From positions 744,001 to 808,000 of the forward strand of contig JAPEHQ010000001.1 in NCBI GenBank assembly GCA_027405735.1: a stretch of 64,000 bases of DNA. Direction: 5' to 3'. The notes beneath the pieces were generated by a model. It ran no database searches and was not told where the DNA came from. It saw only the letters and a list, made by a program, of their open reading frames with translations. Source of the stretch: Mucor racemosus. Lineage: Eukaryota > Mucoromycota > Mucoromycetes > Mucorales > Mucoraceae. Position 1 is the first letter of the stretch; each line of letters starts with the position of its first letter. Made by a program: the position numbers and the translations under genes. Shown in pieces: positions 22,640-33,841 of the stretch.

Positions 22640-22920
22640 TGCACAAGATAATTTCGTTGTGTCCAGGTGGGCTGCACATTATAGCCTGAGCTGTTGTGCA
22701 AACTAAATATGGTTAAAAAGATAACAATATACACATGGGCACAATAAAAGAAACTGCACACGAGCACAACGCTAACCTTGTATGTGCATAATTGTATTTT
22801 CTCTCCGTGTGCATAACATTAATTTCATGTGTGCATAATAATAAAATCTGATCATGAGCATATTAATGAGCTGATCGTCGTATGGGCACAAATTAGTTTT
22901 TTGTACATGAGCATCGTGCT
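22640..22920. repeat. CACTA subterminal repeat cluster
   Basis: About ten dispersed copies, in both orientations, of short motifs TGTGCATAA, ATGGGCACAA, CACGAGCACAA and CATGAGCAT. The same cluster lies inverted at 52895-53241. In plant CACTA elements such arrays bind the transposition protein; the same role here is inference. Confidence 0.6.
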
Positions 22921-23401
22921 ATTCTCAAAATTCCATTGCATTTTTTACTGGAATGAGGTCTTAAATTCCATTTGCTTTTATTAGTATACAGTAAGTTATA
23001 GACAATACAATTCAATACGTTGTTGATGTAGAGAAATACATGCAAGAACCAATATATTTACGATTATCATCATTTGTAAATATGTCTATAGGACTATTAT
23101 AGCTATAATGTTTACAGCAACACTGGTTTTTGCTCGAGCATAAACTTAAATAACACTTACTGCTTCAATTTATATGCAAGCCAAATCTAAGATTCTATAT
23201 ATTACTTCATCGCACATAAAATTTAAACAAATTAACCTTTTTTTAAACTTATTATTTTAGTATAATACGATGGTCAGCTGTGAGAAAATTGGTTTTCAAG
23301 CATAGCTATGATCAAAACCATGGTTATTAGGCAAGACATCAGATTATCCTTTTTTTGTGCTTCTATATCATTTGAAATTTTATCACTTTTCTGGAACATT
23401 T

Positions 23402-23645
23402 TGTTATGTCAATATCATATCTTAGGTCGCACATTCAAGGTTGCAGTCAATATTCGGCATTATAGTAAATCAACAGGTTTCCACATTGATTTACATGCGT
23501 CTTAGTAAATTGGTGTAATGTTCTTAGATAGTAATTCTGTATAATAGTTATAATGAAAAGTATATAAATACATCTTCTGGATGTATTGTTAATAAAAAGT
23601 GTAATATTTTGGAAAGATTATTTCTTTAGACGTTTTGACATTTTA
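23402..23645 (+). mobile_element. Solo LTR, family A, TSD CATTT
   Basis: 244 bp, TGTTATGTCAATA...TTTTGACATTTTA, flanked by CATTT at 23397-23401 and 23646-23650. The empty site GGAACATTTCGTGGGTTTG survives in family R copies near 2880 and 52410 (inverted). It contains TATAAATACATC, a promoter-like box. Confidence 0.85.
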
Positions 23646-23663
23646 CATTTCGTGGGTTTGTAG

Positions 23664-23733
23664 TAGGGATGCCGTCGAGCCCAGCTTACACTAATAAATT
23701 TGGATGGCCAAATCCGGCTTGACATCAATGCTA
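23664..23733. mobile_element. 70-bp hAT-like MITE, TSD GTTTGTAG
   Basis: Starts TAGGGATGCCGTCGAGCC and ends GGCTTGACATCAATGCTA; 12 of 18 positions pair as an inverted repeat. Perfect 8-bp duplications GTTTGTAG lie at 23656-23663 and 23734-23741, and the empty site is seen in other family R copies. An 8-bp duplication with TAGGG-type ends fits the hAT superfamily. Confidence 0.75.
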
Positions 23734-23779
23734 GTTTGTAGCCAGTTCTAGCTTTTCATCAATTAGATATAAATGTCAT

Positions 23780-24311
23780 TGTTGTATTCCACCACCTACT
23801 AGTATCATATATTATCACCTTCTACAGTATCAATATATCTTACAATCTATTGACTACGACATGTATTGAAGTGCAAGTCTTGATATCGGATATAAGAAAC
23901 TCCTAGCGTACTAAGTTTAATCCAGTAATTACCAAGAACGCTTTGACCTCAATTATGACACCACATTATGTCATCCCAGCAGTTAACCAATCAAGTAGCT
24001 ATCAAATCAACATCCAAGCATATTTAGCGCAGCATTGAAACAAGACAACTCACAAGCTCTGCAAGAACGGTTAAATTATGATTGATCCATTTCAATCCAT
24101 AGATTACTATCAAACAGATCCAATGGTTCAATAGTGCCTTAAATTACATCTCAGGATCTCAATGCCAAATCAATATAAAAGGCCATACTTTTATATCTAA
24201 ATAAACGATATCTTGTTTTTATTATACAGTTGAAGAACTGATTAATTACTCATTCGTTTATAATTGTATTATTTTTTAAGTACTATTTATCAATCCTGAA
24301 AATATACGGCA
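23780..24311 (+). mobile_element. Solo LTR, family B, TSD GTCAT
   Basis: 532 bp, TGTTGTATTCC...AAAATATACGGCA, flanked by perfect GTCAT at 23775-23779 and 24312-24316. The empty site (AATATCATTGTCTTCG, inverted) exists near 52360. The promoter-like TATAAAAGGCC is at about 24177. Fragments of the same LTR lie at 831-955, 49306-49449 and 55237-55666. Confidence 0.85.
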
Positions 24312-25595
24312 GTCATTGCCTTCGATTTGATCTGGTACTAATCAAGAAATACGTCCAATAATACAGTAGTAAACAATGGTATTTGATCTTAGAATGCAGT
24401 TATTAAATGAACGTATCAGTCTCTAATATAGACAGTTACATATATTAAAAACATTAGCCCCTTATGTTGTTAGCATGCGTACTCATCAAATCAAAGAAAA
24501 GAATATCAGCTTGATAGTCGTCTGCTGATATGCTTTATCAAACTGTGAATATATCCTTGGAATATGAAAACAAGAAGAGAAAAACAACACATGTAGAAAA
24601 GGCTGTTCAAGGCTTTACATTATTTAGCGAAATTAAAACCCTGCTAAATTGGGCATTTCAGTCAATGTAAAAGCAGCATTGTTATAGCGCATCAACAATA
24701 AACTAAACAAAATAGGCAGTATCTGTTACCACAGAAACATACATTTTCTACCAGAAAAACTGTCTGTTATATCAAACTGTACATTCATTAAAAAATTGCG
24801 AAAGCGAGCCCGTAGAGCGACGCCGTAATTGAGCATAGCAAGATTGAACGGCTAAGCCTCTTATAGTATGGTATATCTAAGTTTTAAATAAAAAAGCCTT
24901 TCTTTTTTTTAACTTTTCTTATATTTAACCATGTACAGTCTGAAAACTCAGATTTTGTAGCGGAAATTTTCGGTGACTCATTTTATCCTTACCAGCACTC
25001 ATGATTTTTATCAAAAAACAGAAAAATCAAATTTTGATACCAAAATCAACGTTTAAATATACTATAATGTGAGAGAAAATTGTAGCCATAGCTCATACAA
25101 ATTTTATAAAAGCTTAATATGAAATGTTAAGTATTGAAACTTTGTACTTTTGTCCCAAAAACGGTTTTTTGATTAAAGGATTTTCATATAGTATTTTCCA
25201 ATGAACAGGCTTGCTATTTTTTATTGAGCAAATAGAGCGCTAAATTCTGCATATGTGTATATTTTTTGTTTTTACAATTGATAGTATAATTAACTCTAGA
25301 TTTGCAAAATCAGAAAAAAAAAGTTAAAAAATGTCAAAATTGATGATCTGGACAAGAATAATTTTTAAAATTAATATTCCGCTTTTAAGCCTTGTAAGTC
25401 TTAAAAATAAGAGATTTTATAATACTTGAGAACTTTTTCAAGAATTTACGGTGCTGTACCCACTTGATCCAAGCTTATTACTGTACATCTTTATACATGC
25501 TAATATTGTGTGGTAGTTTATTTGATGATAATATAGTCTTACGTTATAATTATTGCGCTTGAGGTAATTTACATTAAGTTTTTTTTTATTCTTAC

Positions 25596-25975
25596 CTCTC
25601 CAGTATCATAAACATAAACATGGCCATCACTGGGACCTATTGCCACCTTTTTACCCTCTTTGTAATAATCTGTAATTTTGGACTAACAACAAAGGTGGAT
25701 AATATGCTTATAGATATGATTCTTGTTATTATAAATTGGTGATCACTGGATTGATGAAGGTTGGTGCTCTTATTTGTAAATTAGATATTTATTAGTGAAT
25801 AAATAAAAGTAAAGGGAGTGTAACAAGACAGATAAATCTACAAGGGATCATGTGGTGATTTCCTTGTAGTATTTATATAAGAAGGAATGAGACAAGGTTT
25901 TGCATGAATGAAACTGAAATGTTTGACTCATTACACTCTTTGTCCCAACCCAATTTATTCAATGCTTTACCAGAA
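25596..25975 (-). pseudogene. Captured dynein intermediate chain fragment, copy 2
   Basis: Read on the minus strand across the LTR insertion, the exon gives KALNKLGWDKEG and then KKVAIG, with SDGHVYVYD before a GTAAG donor at 25595. It is interrupted by the solo LTR 25661-25935 exactly inside the GACAAAGAGGG codons. Same family assignment and caveat as copy 1. Confidence 0.6.
25661..25935 (+). mobile_element. Solo LTR, family C, TSD CTCTT
   Basis: 275 bp, TGTAATAATCTG...GACTCATTACA with short perfect inverted ends TGTAAT/ATTACA. It is flanked by CTCTT at 25656-25660 and 25936-25940. The empty site (CAAAGAGGGTAAAA, inverted) is at 1125 in copy 1. A related LTR at 53480-53750 borders a gypsy integrase remnant, which assigns this family to Ty3/gypsy. 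Confidence 0.85.
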
Positions 25976-26884
25976 CAAGCTTACTTTTGGCCTATAAAAA
26001 TTGATTTATTGGTAAAATCAATTAACAAGTAATGATTATGGTGTATATTTGATAGTTGGTAGTGGTATTCAAGATAACATCTTGTTTTCCTCTTCTTGGC
26101 TGTTGATCATTAAACAGAAACAAATATTTTTTTGAAACTAAATAGATTAACATGAGTTTATTCATTCATTTATTCAAATCAAGTAGATACTATACATATT
26201 TTCATAAGAAGCACCAATTTTTCTGCAGGTAGATATCGACTTTAGACTAAAAATGCATTAATTATAACGCAGATGATGAAGCAAAAAAATGACTAAGCCT
26301 TGGATGCTTTTTTTCTTCGAGGAAATATTATAACGTGCCCTAACATTAACAGTTAATAATTCATTTCCAAATAAACAATAGGAAAAACATGTACTTGTAT
26401 CTGCTACTTGATTTCAGTTTATAAAAAATATTGGTGTTTTTGTTGTAGTTTTAAACATAAATAAAAAAGCTGAGGGAAGAGTATGAAAGAAAAAAGATTT
26501 TGTATGCTACAGTATATAAACAGAACTTTACAAAGGCATACATACTTTTAGTGTTGCCAAACAGGTTGTTGTCGTTGTTCCCGTTTGGTCTTCGAAAGAA
26601 GGACATAGGCAGAACTCTTTCAAACCCAAAATTTCAAATTGATATACTGTATCTCGTCAATAAGGCAATTCTGATGAACCAGAGTAACTCACATTATCTT
26701 CTTTAAACCATTCAAATTATCTTCGTCATTAATTATATTATGATTGATATACTTTAGTAAATTGACTAAAAATTTTTGATCTCATTGCTCTTCTCATTTG
26801 GGCTGCCTGATCTGCATAAAAGTTTTTATTCTGCTCATCTGTGCAGATCATTATGCCCATGGGAAGCAAAGTTCGGCCGTAGTG

Positions 26885-27024
26885 CTTATTTATTTTCCTT
26901 AATAAATATCTAATTTACAAATAAGAACACCAACCTTTCTTCAACCAATGTTCACCAATCTCTAATATTAAAAATCATAACATTAGCTTATCATTTTGAT
27001 CATAATATTTATCCAAGATCACAG
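26885..27024 (-). mobile_element. LTR family C remnant, right half
   Basis: Continuation of the split LTR at 22524-22620; AATAAATATCTAATTTACAA and CACCAACC match the inverse of 25661-25935. Decayed toward 27020. Confidence 0.5.
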
Positions 27025-27269
27025 TGAAATGTCAAAACGGTCTTAAGAAATAATTTTGTCAAAATATTACACTTTTTATTGACAATATATCCAGAGGATG
27101 TATTTATATACCTCTCATTATAACTATTACACAGAATTACTATCTAAGAACATTACACCAATTTACTAAGACGCATGTGAATCAACGTTGACACCTGTTG
27201 ATCTACTATAATACCGAATATTGACTGAAACCTTCAATGTGCGACTTAGGATATAATATTGACATAACG
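27025..27269 (-). mobile_element. Solo LTR, family A, inverted
   Basis: TGAAATGTC...GACATAACG, 245 bp, the inverse of 23402-23645. Flanks are CACAG and TACAG (4 of 5 match), so it is an older insertion than the copy at 23402. Confidence 0.75.
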
Positions 27270-27399
27270 TACAGAGTATTACACACACGTAAAAAAGCAT
27301 TCATTTGAAAATCTGTCCGATCGACAAACTTACAACCATACATGCGTCTTAGGTGATGAAATAACTACTATCAGATAAAAAGCTGATATAAATAAATTG

Positions 27400-28640
27400 T
27401 TCATTTATATATGAGCTTTTTTTCCAATCCAAAGTCTCGATTTTTGTCACAAAACGGCTGCTATGAATAAAAAAACAGGCGCTAAGAAAACGCCAATGAA
27501 TAAAACCATAATTATCGACGACTCCTATATCCTATAATATTATTGCACAGGGAAATATTAATTTTGCATCAAAAGAATCAAAATAATAGCTCATATTACA
27601 GTTTAACTCTATGGCAACTGGGTTTCAAAATAGGTTCGACAAATAGGTCAAAAAACGATCAAAAGAACAAATTGCTTAATAGCTCATGAACTACAAAGCA
27701 AGTAGATCTAGCGTGTTAAATAATTTTTGTATAGTTTTAAATTCTACATCCACCTAAGCAAAATTTAGGCGAATGTTGCGCATTAAATTTTGCGTAAAAT
27801 GCAATTGAAATTTTGGAGGTTTTGCGAAGATACACGTCACTTTTTATAAGCATAGTTCAAATATAAGTAGTGCAAATGATGCAAAAAAACATTACCTATC
27901 GATCGAGTTATTGCTGAACCTTCTAGCTGCATTTTTCGTAGAGAAAACGAGATTTTTGTCCAAACTTTTTTGAAATTCAGAATTTAGGAGAAGGGTATAC
28001 AAGGGGAAAACGGAAGCTAGAAATGAAGGTATATTTTTGTCCACATTTTTGAGAATATCTCCACGAAAAATCAATATTTTGAAAAAAACTAAATTGGGTC
28101 CGAGAGAGCCTAACGAGCTAAATGACATGAATGCAAAAAAAAAAGTTGCTCGATTTAGCCAATATTCTGAAACCTACTATAGAAATGTCAAAAAAAATGA
28201 AAAAAAAAATAAAGGTGCTCAGAGTTTTTTTATATTCCAACATGTTATAGAGCACTTTAAAAAAAGTAAGTTTTATTATTAAAAAGTGTTAGTATAGCTT
28301 AATTTTTTCTGGAGATATGAAGCCTCAAAGTTTTCAATCCATTAGCAGTGAAATACGCGTAAAAACCTGAAACATTAGCGCTGAAAAATTAATACCAACT
28401 GTAAAAAGTAGGGTATTTTTGGACACTTGTTTTAGGATTAAAGGTGAACATCTCAGGTACATTGACATATAATTTTATCTTGGTGGTATTTAGTGAAAAA
28501 AAAAAGTAGAGCAGGGATGAAAAGTGAGACCCAGTTTTTAAAGAAACAGCAGTAAATTTTACGAGTTTTCAAGGCGTTTATCAGATACGAAATAAATTCA
28601 GGAAAAGATAATTTACTACAGCCAATTCATATCTAATTTT
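27400..28640 (-). repeat. S repeat, copy 3 (inverted)
   Basis: The inverse of copies 1, 2, 4 and 5: GATATGAAGCCTCAAAG, GTGAACATCTCAGGTAC and CGATCGAGTTATTGC are present. The minus-strand open frame 27892-28128 parallels plus-strand frames in copies 1 and 2. Outer limits approximate. Confidence 0.7.
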
Positions 28641-29086
28641 TAGTTTTCAAGGTGTATTCTTAATATGGGGTAGTTATGGAAAAGGGGACACACACAGATT
28701 TGAGGAATGAAAATTTTGGAAATTAGGTTTTCGAAACTTCATTTTCCTAAAGTGACCAATCTTCCTAAAATCCATTCTATCATATAGATTGTAGCTTTTT
28801 TTGACGACTATTTATTTAAGGCATTACAATAAACCAACTTCAAAGTGTAACAAAGAAAACCAGATACAATATTATGAAATATATAAATATATAAATACAT
28901 ATTTTTTTAGTTCCATTAGACAAGAAAAGCATTTAGAGACTATACAGTCTAGCAGTACACAGACGCGATATTTTGAACTGGTTATTTATTTAAAGAGAAT
29001 GGATTTACATATTATATTACTAGCTAAAAGTATTACACTTTTTGTTTTTTCTTTACACTTCTTGTTTTTCTTTACAGGTGCGTTTT
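28641..29086. other. Intergenic region
   Basis: No gene or transposon end recognised. It is the 3' flank of the minus-strand gene that ends at 29087. Confidence 0.4.
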
Positions 29087-32062
29087 TTAATGAAGTCTGC
29101 TTCTTCTTTCTTTCACAATAGACAATAAACGTTTAGCAGATGAAATAACATCCTCGGTATCATCATCTCTGTAAACTGGCTGTGATCTTTGACGTTGATC
29201 CAATTGTTGCTTGTAATTTTCATTATCTTCAGATACCACACGTTGTCTACGAGGTAATAAACGACGACTAGCGCTGTTTTCTTCGAATTCAGGAACGGCG
29301 TTTTCTTTTTTAACACGAGCTAAATAACTGCTGTAGCGATTTTCTGTCCTACGAACTTGTTCATCGATCATTGAGGCATTCATAACAGGCATAGATTTTC
29401 GTTTGCTATGTTGATGAGTTATAACAGCACTAGTAGGTGGTGTGGGAGGATCATAATATTTATCATTTGAATATGAGGAAGAAGCAGTAGAGTTAGACAA
29501 ACCGCCACTGCTTCGAGATGCTTCTACTTGAATTTCTTCTGGATATGTATTTGTAGTCGAAGGACCAAAACGAACATCTTTGGGTGGACTGAATGATGAT
29601 AAACCTTCATTTTCTGGAACACTAGCATATTTAGAGATACTGTTATTGCTATGTTTACGGTAGCGTGTAGGAACAGGCATCAAAGAGGGTTTATCAGCAT
29701 AATAATTATCATTTGTACGTTGTCGACTTGATGGCGCAGATATTGCCCTGTTTCTAAGTTGCTGTGTTGTATTTAATAGCAGGCTTTGATGTTGTTCAAC
29801 ATTCTTTCTACTGCTATAGCGAAGTGGAGGAACAATTTGTTCATGAGCTTGCTGCTCATATTCATATTCATATTCTTGATTTTGTGTTACATCAGGTAAG
29901 TTATGACGATAATGGTCAACTTCATCAACGTCAAGTTGTGGACGTGAATCATTGTTGATAATTGAACGGGTATGTTGTTGATACTCACGAGGTGAGATAT
30001 GTTTACTATTGAGGTGTGTATTTCTGAGAGTGGGTGATAAGTGATTCTCTTTGGTAGGATTACGCAATTTGCTTCTATATCTGTTTGGTTCCTCTGTTGA
30101 TCGTTCGTAAGAACTAGTCCTGGTATGAGCGCTTCTACCGCTAATTAAGGTATGTCTTCGCTGTACTTGCTGTTCGATTTCAACTTGGTTATAACCTTCA
30201 TCAATAGGAATTGTTTGAGTATAATTTGCTCCATATAATGAAGCTCTTTTGTCTTCTGTTTGACGAGATAGTTGACCCATACTGGCTCTTTTATCACTTG
30301 CTGTTAACGTATGTCGACGCCTAGCTTTCTCAGATGATAGTATATTACTATGTAAAGGTGGTTGAATCTCTTGAACATCCTCTTCATAAGATACATTTCT
30401 TCTAATATTACTGGATGCAAGCATATCTTCATGAAGATTGTCATGAGAAAGACGTCTTGATGTAGGGACTATCATGGAGTGTCTGTTTAATACCTTTTTG
30501 GGTTCTTGTCTGGGAGACACATGTTCAATTGTATTACTATTAATGCGTTGTTGTGAAATTTGTGGTAACTGATCTCCGGAGGTGTCATTATCTTGGTGAT
30601 GTGGGACATAACTACTCCATCGACGTCGATCTGATTGTTGCTTTTGTTGTAGATGGCTATTACGTTTTTGTATAGCTGTGGCAGTTGCAATAGGCTGTTG
30701 TAAATTACTATTACGTCTTTGTCCAGTTGTACTAGGGACAATAGGCTGTTGCAAATTGCTGTTGCGTCTCTGCAAATTCGTATTGTTCACAGAAGGTTGC
30801 TGTGAATTACTGTTACGTCTTTGTTCAGTTGCACTAGGGATAATAGACTGTTGCAAATTGCTGTTGCGTCTCTGTAAATTTGTGTTGTTCACAGAAGGTT
30901 GCTGTGAATTACTGTTACGTCTTTGTACAGTTGCGTTGGTTACAACTGGTTGTTGTAAATTACTGTTGCGTCTTTGTGCAATTGAAGCTTTGCTTGTAAT
31001 AGTTGACACTTTGCTTGTTGGCAACTTTGACTTTGTAGATAATATTGGTTGATGTTCATTAATAGACAACATACTGTGCCTTTTAAGTTTTAATCTACTT
31101 TCATTTAGGTTTTGTTCATCATTATTTTGCTGTAATTTCTTTAAACCATCAGAATCAATGCTACGTCTTTTGTTGAGAATATGTTGCATATTTCTGCTTT
31201 TAGGTTTTTCAACTGCTGTAGTTTGAGGTTCATAATCGATTGTTTTCGCACAGTCATTAACTGATTGTTTGTAACAATTTAATGTTGTTGGCTTGTGGGT
31301 ATGTATGACAGGATTAGCGTAACCATTGTTAGTGTGACGTAAAGGAGAAGGCTCAAACTCTTCATTTTGCTGTTGTTGTTGATGAAGTCTTTCATGTTGA
31401 TGTGGTTCAGATAATTTTTTTAAAAGAGTAGATGTAGCATTTGAAGATTTTTGTTGCTTTTTTTGATGATCTTTGTTATGGCTACTTAATCTAGAACTTG
31501 AATTATTGTTAAAAATCGAATGGGGTAAAAAACGACGTGATCTTTTTTTCATATATTTACCTTGTTAAGCTATCTTTATTGTGTTGATAGAGCTGTTGAG
31601 GTGGAGAGGAAGTATTTGGTCTACTACCAGGTCTTGATAATAAATCGTCCAAATCACAACTATCCATGAAATCTTTTAAATCGCTAGAAACCAGGTCGAT
31701 ATGATCTATAATAATTATATTGTTGGTTATGTTTCATTTTACTATATATGCAATTTCATACCATTATTTGCTAGATTTTTAAAAAGAGCTACACTCTCAG
31801 CACAAGAATCAGTAGGACTCTTTAATAATGAGCGTGGTATTGGTGAATAATTTGTCATTGGAGTTACCAGTGTGTGTCGTAAACGTTCTGTTTCTTTGGC
31901 ATCCATGCTCTTGAAACTAATTCTGTAGTTATCATTTATATTATAGTCTCTGGTTTCAGGAGTGGCTCCAAGAGAACGTAATTCTTCGTCCACTAAAGCT
32001 GTATCCAAGTCGATGAAGTCGTTTGTATCAAACGAAGAAAATGATTTAACTGTAAATGCCAT
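29087..32062 (-). CDS. Large disordered protein with many RRxS kinase sites, unrecognised
   Basis: Model on the minus strand: exons 32062-31762, 31705-31561 and 31490-29087, giving 949 aa. The second intron (GTAAATATATG..TTCTAG, 70 bp) removes an in-frame stop and an apparent ATG at 31552. The N-terminus (MAFTVKSFSSFDTNDFIDLD) and exon 2 (DHIDLVSSDLKDFMDSCDLD) are acidic and may form short helices. The rest is low-complexity, Q/N/S/R-rich and probably disordered. Residues about 321-435 hold seven 17-residue repeats with QRRNSN. Further basic sites are KRHSML, RRHTLT, RRLSHD, KRKSMP and RRWSSY, all matching the R-R-x-S/T consensus of PKA-type kinases. No enzyme domain recognised. It resembles phosphorylation-controlled scaffolds of hyphal growth or the cytoskeleton, but that is speculation. 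Confidence 0.75.
30620..30976 (-). repeat. 51-bp tandem repeat inside the coding region (7 units)
   Basis: Seven in-frame units of 17 codons encode QRRNSNLQQPxVxxxTx variants; the last is diverged (QKRNSHLQQ). Units alternate between two subtypes (NLQQPIV and NSQQPSVNNTN), suggesting that a two-unit block was duplicated. Confidence 0.8.
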
Positions 32063-33841
32063 TTTCTGTGTATTAAAATTAAATATTAAGTTGTTGTAGT
32101 AGAGAAAAGAAAAAAAAAATAAAGGAAAAGAAGAATATTACTATGAAATTTTTTTTTTTTTGTATTTTTAACCCTCTTACTGAATAAGGAAGATGCAACA
32201 ACAAGTAGTTGAACACAATGCGGACTTGATTTTGAATCATCATCATTTACAATAAAAGCAACAACAACAACAACAACAACAGACAACATGATCGATCGTC
32301 ATTCAACGAGACAATCTGCATATAGTTACATTTTATTTGCATTTCAAAAAAAGACATTTTCCCTTGTGTTTGTATCTAGTGTTTTATTATTCAAAGACAT
32401 ACTTTATCTGTAGGATACGTGGTACAATAAAATTCAATATAACCAGGAGTAGTAGATTGCATCTTTTACGTCTTATTTATAGACCAATATCAACAGTTTA
32501 ATTACAATAAATTTAAAATAATCAATCTAAACCGAAAATCAAGGTACCTAAACTCATATGAGCACGTCCCTTATTCCTAAAAACATACTTCCTAAAAAGT
32601 TAAACCTGGATTTTAAAGGGGTAAAAGCACGTTTTAATGTATGGAAATTCTTCACGGCTTGGTTTTTGAACGATCGAGCCCCTTATTATTACTCTCTATT
32701 GTTGAATAAATGACACGAACACTTCAAAGTTGCCAAACTTTGTTGTTAAAAAAGTGTATTTGAGCTTTTACATTGTTTCAAATTGATCATAATTGCTTTG
32801 ATCAAATTCTGTTTTAGCTGGAAAATATTAGCACAACATCAAAGCAAAAAATATCGGTGATGATATAATCATATATAAAACATTTTTAAGCTATAAAGTT
32901 GACTTTAAGTCAACGATATGTACATGGAAAAATTATGGGCAGGTATCTTTGAACATTTGGTTAAAATGTGAATATTCTAGGCTCCCTAGCTTTAAAATAA
33001 AAAATAACTTGTATATGCAGTTGCGCATAACGTATACTTTTAAAATGCTATACGTAGTGGCCAAATATGTCTGAGGCATACGCAAATAACATAGAGAATT
33101 GTATTGTATGTTGAAGGATTTCTCTTTATTTTCATACTATACACGCTTAATATGGCTAAATTTAACTCCAGAATCAGCCTTGCCATTGGTCGACCAAAAT
33201 TTTCAAAAATCAGAAAAAGTTGCATTTCTCCTTCAAAAATGCAGATATAAATGTAAGATTTGGCCAGCATATAGAAAATAATAATTGTTATCTGGCTAAA
33301 ATTTTAAAATAAAAAATTTATAATGAAAAAGTATCGCTTGCTCAAAAAAATGATTATTCATATTTTTGAAGATATATAGATTTTTTATTAAACAAATTGA
33401 GTTATACTTTACACCATTAGATAGAGCATAAAAGTTTAGATAAGATATATTTCTTAAAAAGTATAATCTATTATCAACATTGCTTGTAAAAATCCGATTA
33501 TCTGTTTTTTGAGATTTTTTTCATTCGGATTTCTTCATTTTGGATGAAAATGATTCAATTCCCGCTGACCGACGAATATTTGGCATAAAATGGGTTCAAA
33601 TGTAGCTTTTGTGGTACTAAATGGAGATGAAAAAAACATGCAAGTATTTTGACAAGTAGTAAAATAAAATTATTACAAAAAATACAAGAAAAGCATGATT
33701 ATTCAAGACAAAAAAAACCTTGAAAATGTTATTTAACACAATCAGACTTAAACGTCACTGTTTTTAGCGAGGAGCTTACATTACAACCAGGTTGATTAGT
33801 TTATTAGTTTTTTGCTTTTTCTTATCAATCTACAAACAATC
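32063..33841. promoter_or_regulatory. Divergent intergenic region between RRxS protein and CIA30
   Basis: 1.8 kb, AT-rich. A CAACAACAACAA run near 32260-32280 and T/A runs lie close to the minus-strand start. The region 32540-33700 resembles the decayed repeats of the window in composition, but I could not match it to a family. Promoters of both flanking genes should be here. Confidence 0.35.

Larger units (their letters stand above)
22621..26884 (-). mobile_element. Complete CACTA-type (CMC) non-autonomous element, family R copy 2
   Basis: Ends are CACTACGGCCAATC at 22621 and the inverse CACTACGGCCGAAC at 26884, flanked on both sides by the 3-bp duplication CTT (22618-22620 and 26885-26887). 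CACTA ends with a 3-bp target duplication are diagnostic of the CMC/EnSpm superfamily. Subterminal regions contain many short repeats of the TGTGCATAA and ATGGGCACAA type. No transposase frame was seen, so it depends on an element elsewhere. It contains a captured dynein-like fragment and four later insertions (23402-23645, 23664-23733, 23780-24311, 25661-25935). Without these it would be about 3.1 kb. The minus strand is given because the captured gene reads that way. Confidence 0.8.

Noticed and set aside
28801..29121. Hypothetical 106-aa plus-strand gene
   Set aside because: It overlaps the 3' end of the well-supported minus-strand gene and has no motif support.
30678..31052. Plus-strand frame of 124 codons with repeated Gly-Cys-Cys and Leu-Leu-Leu-Arg-Leu units
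   Set aside because: It is the antisense shadow of the QRRNSN tandem repeat.
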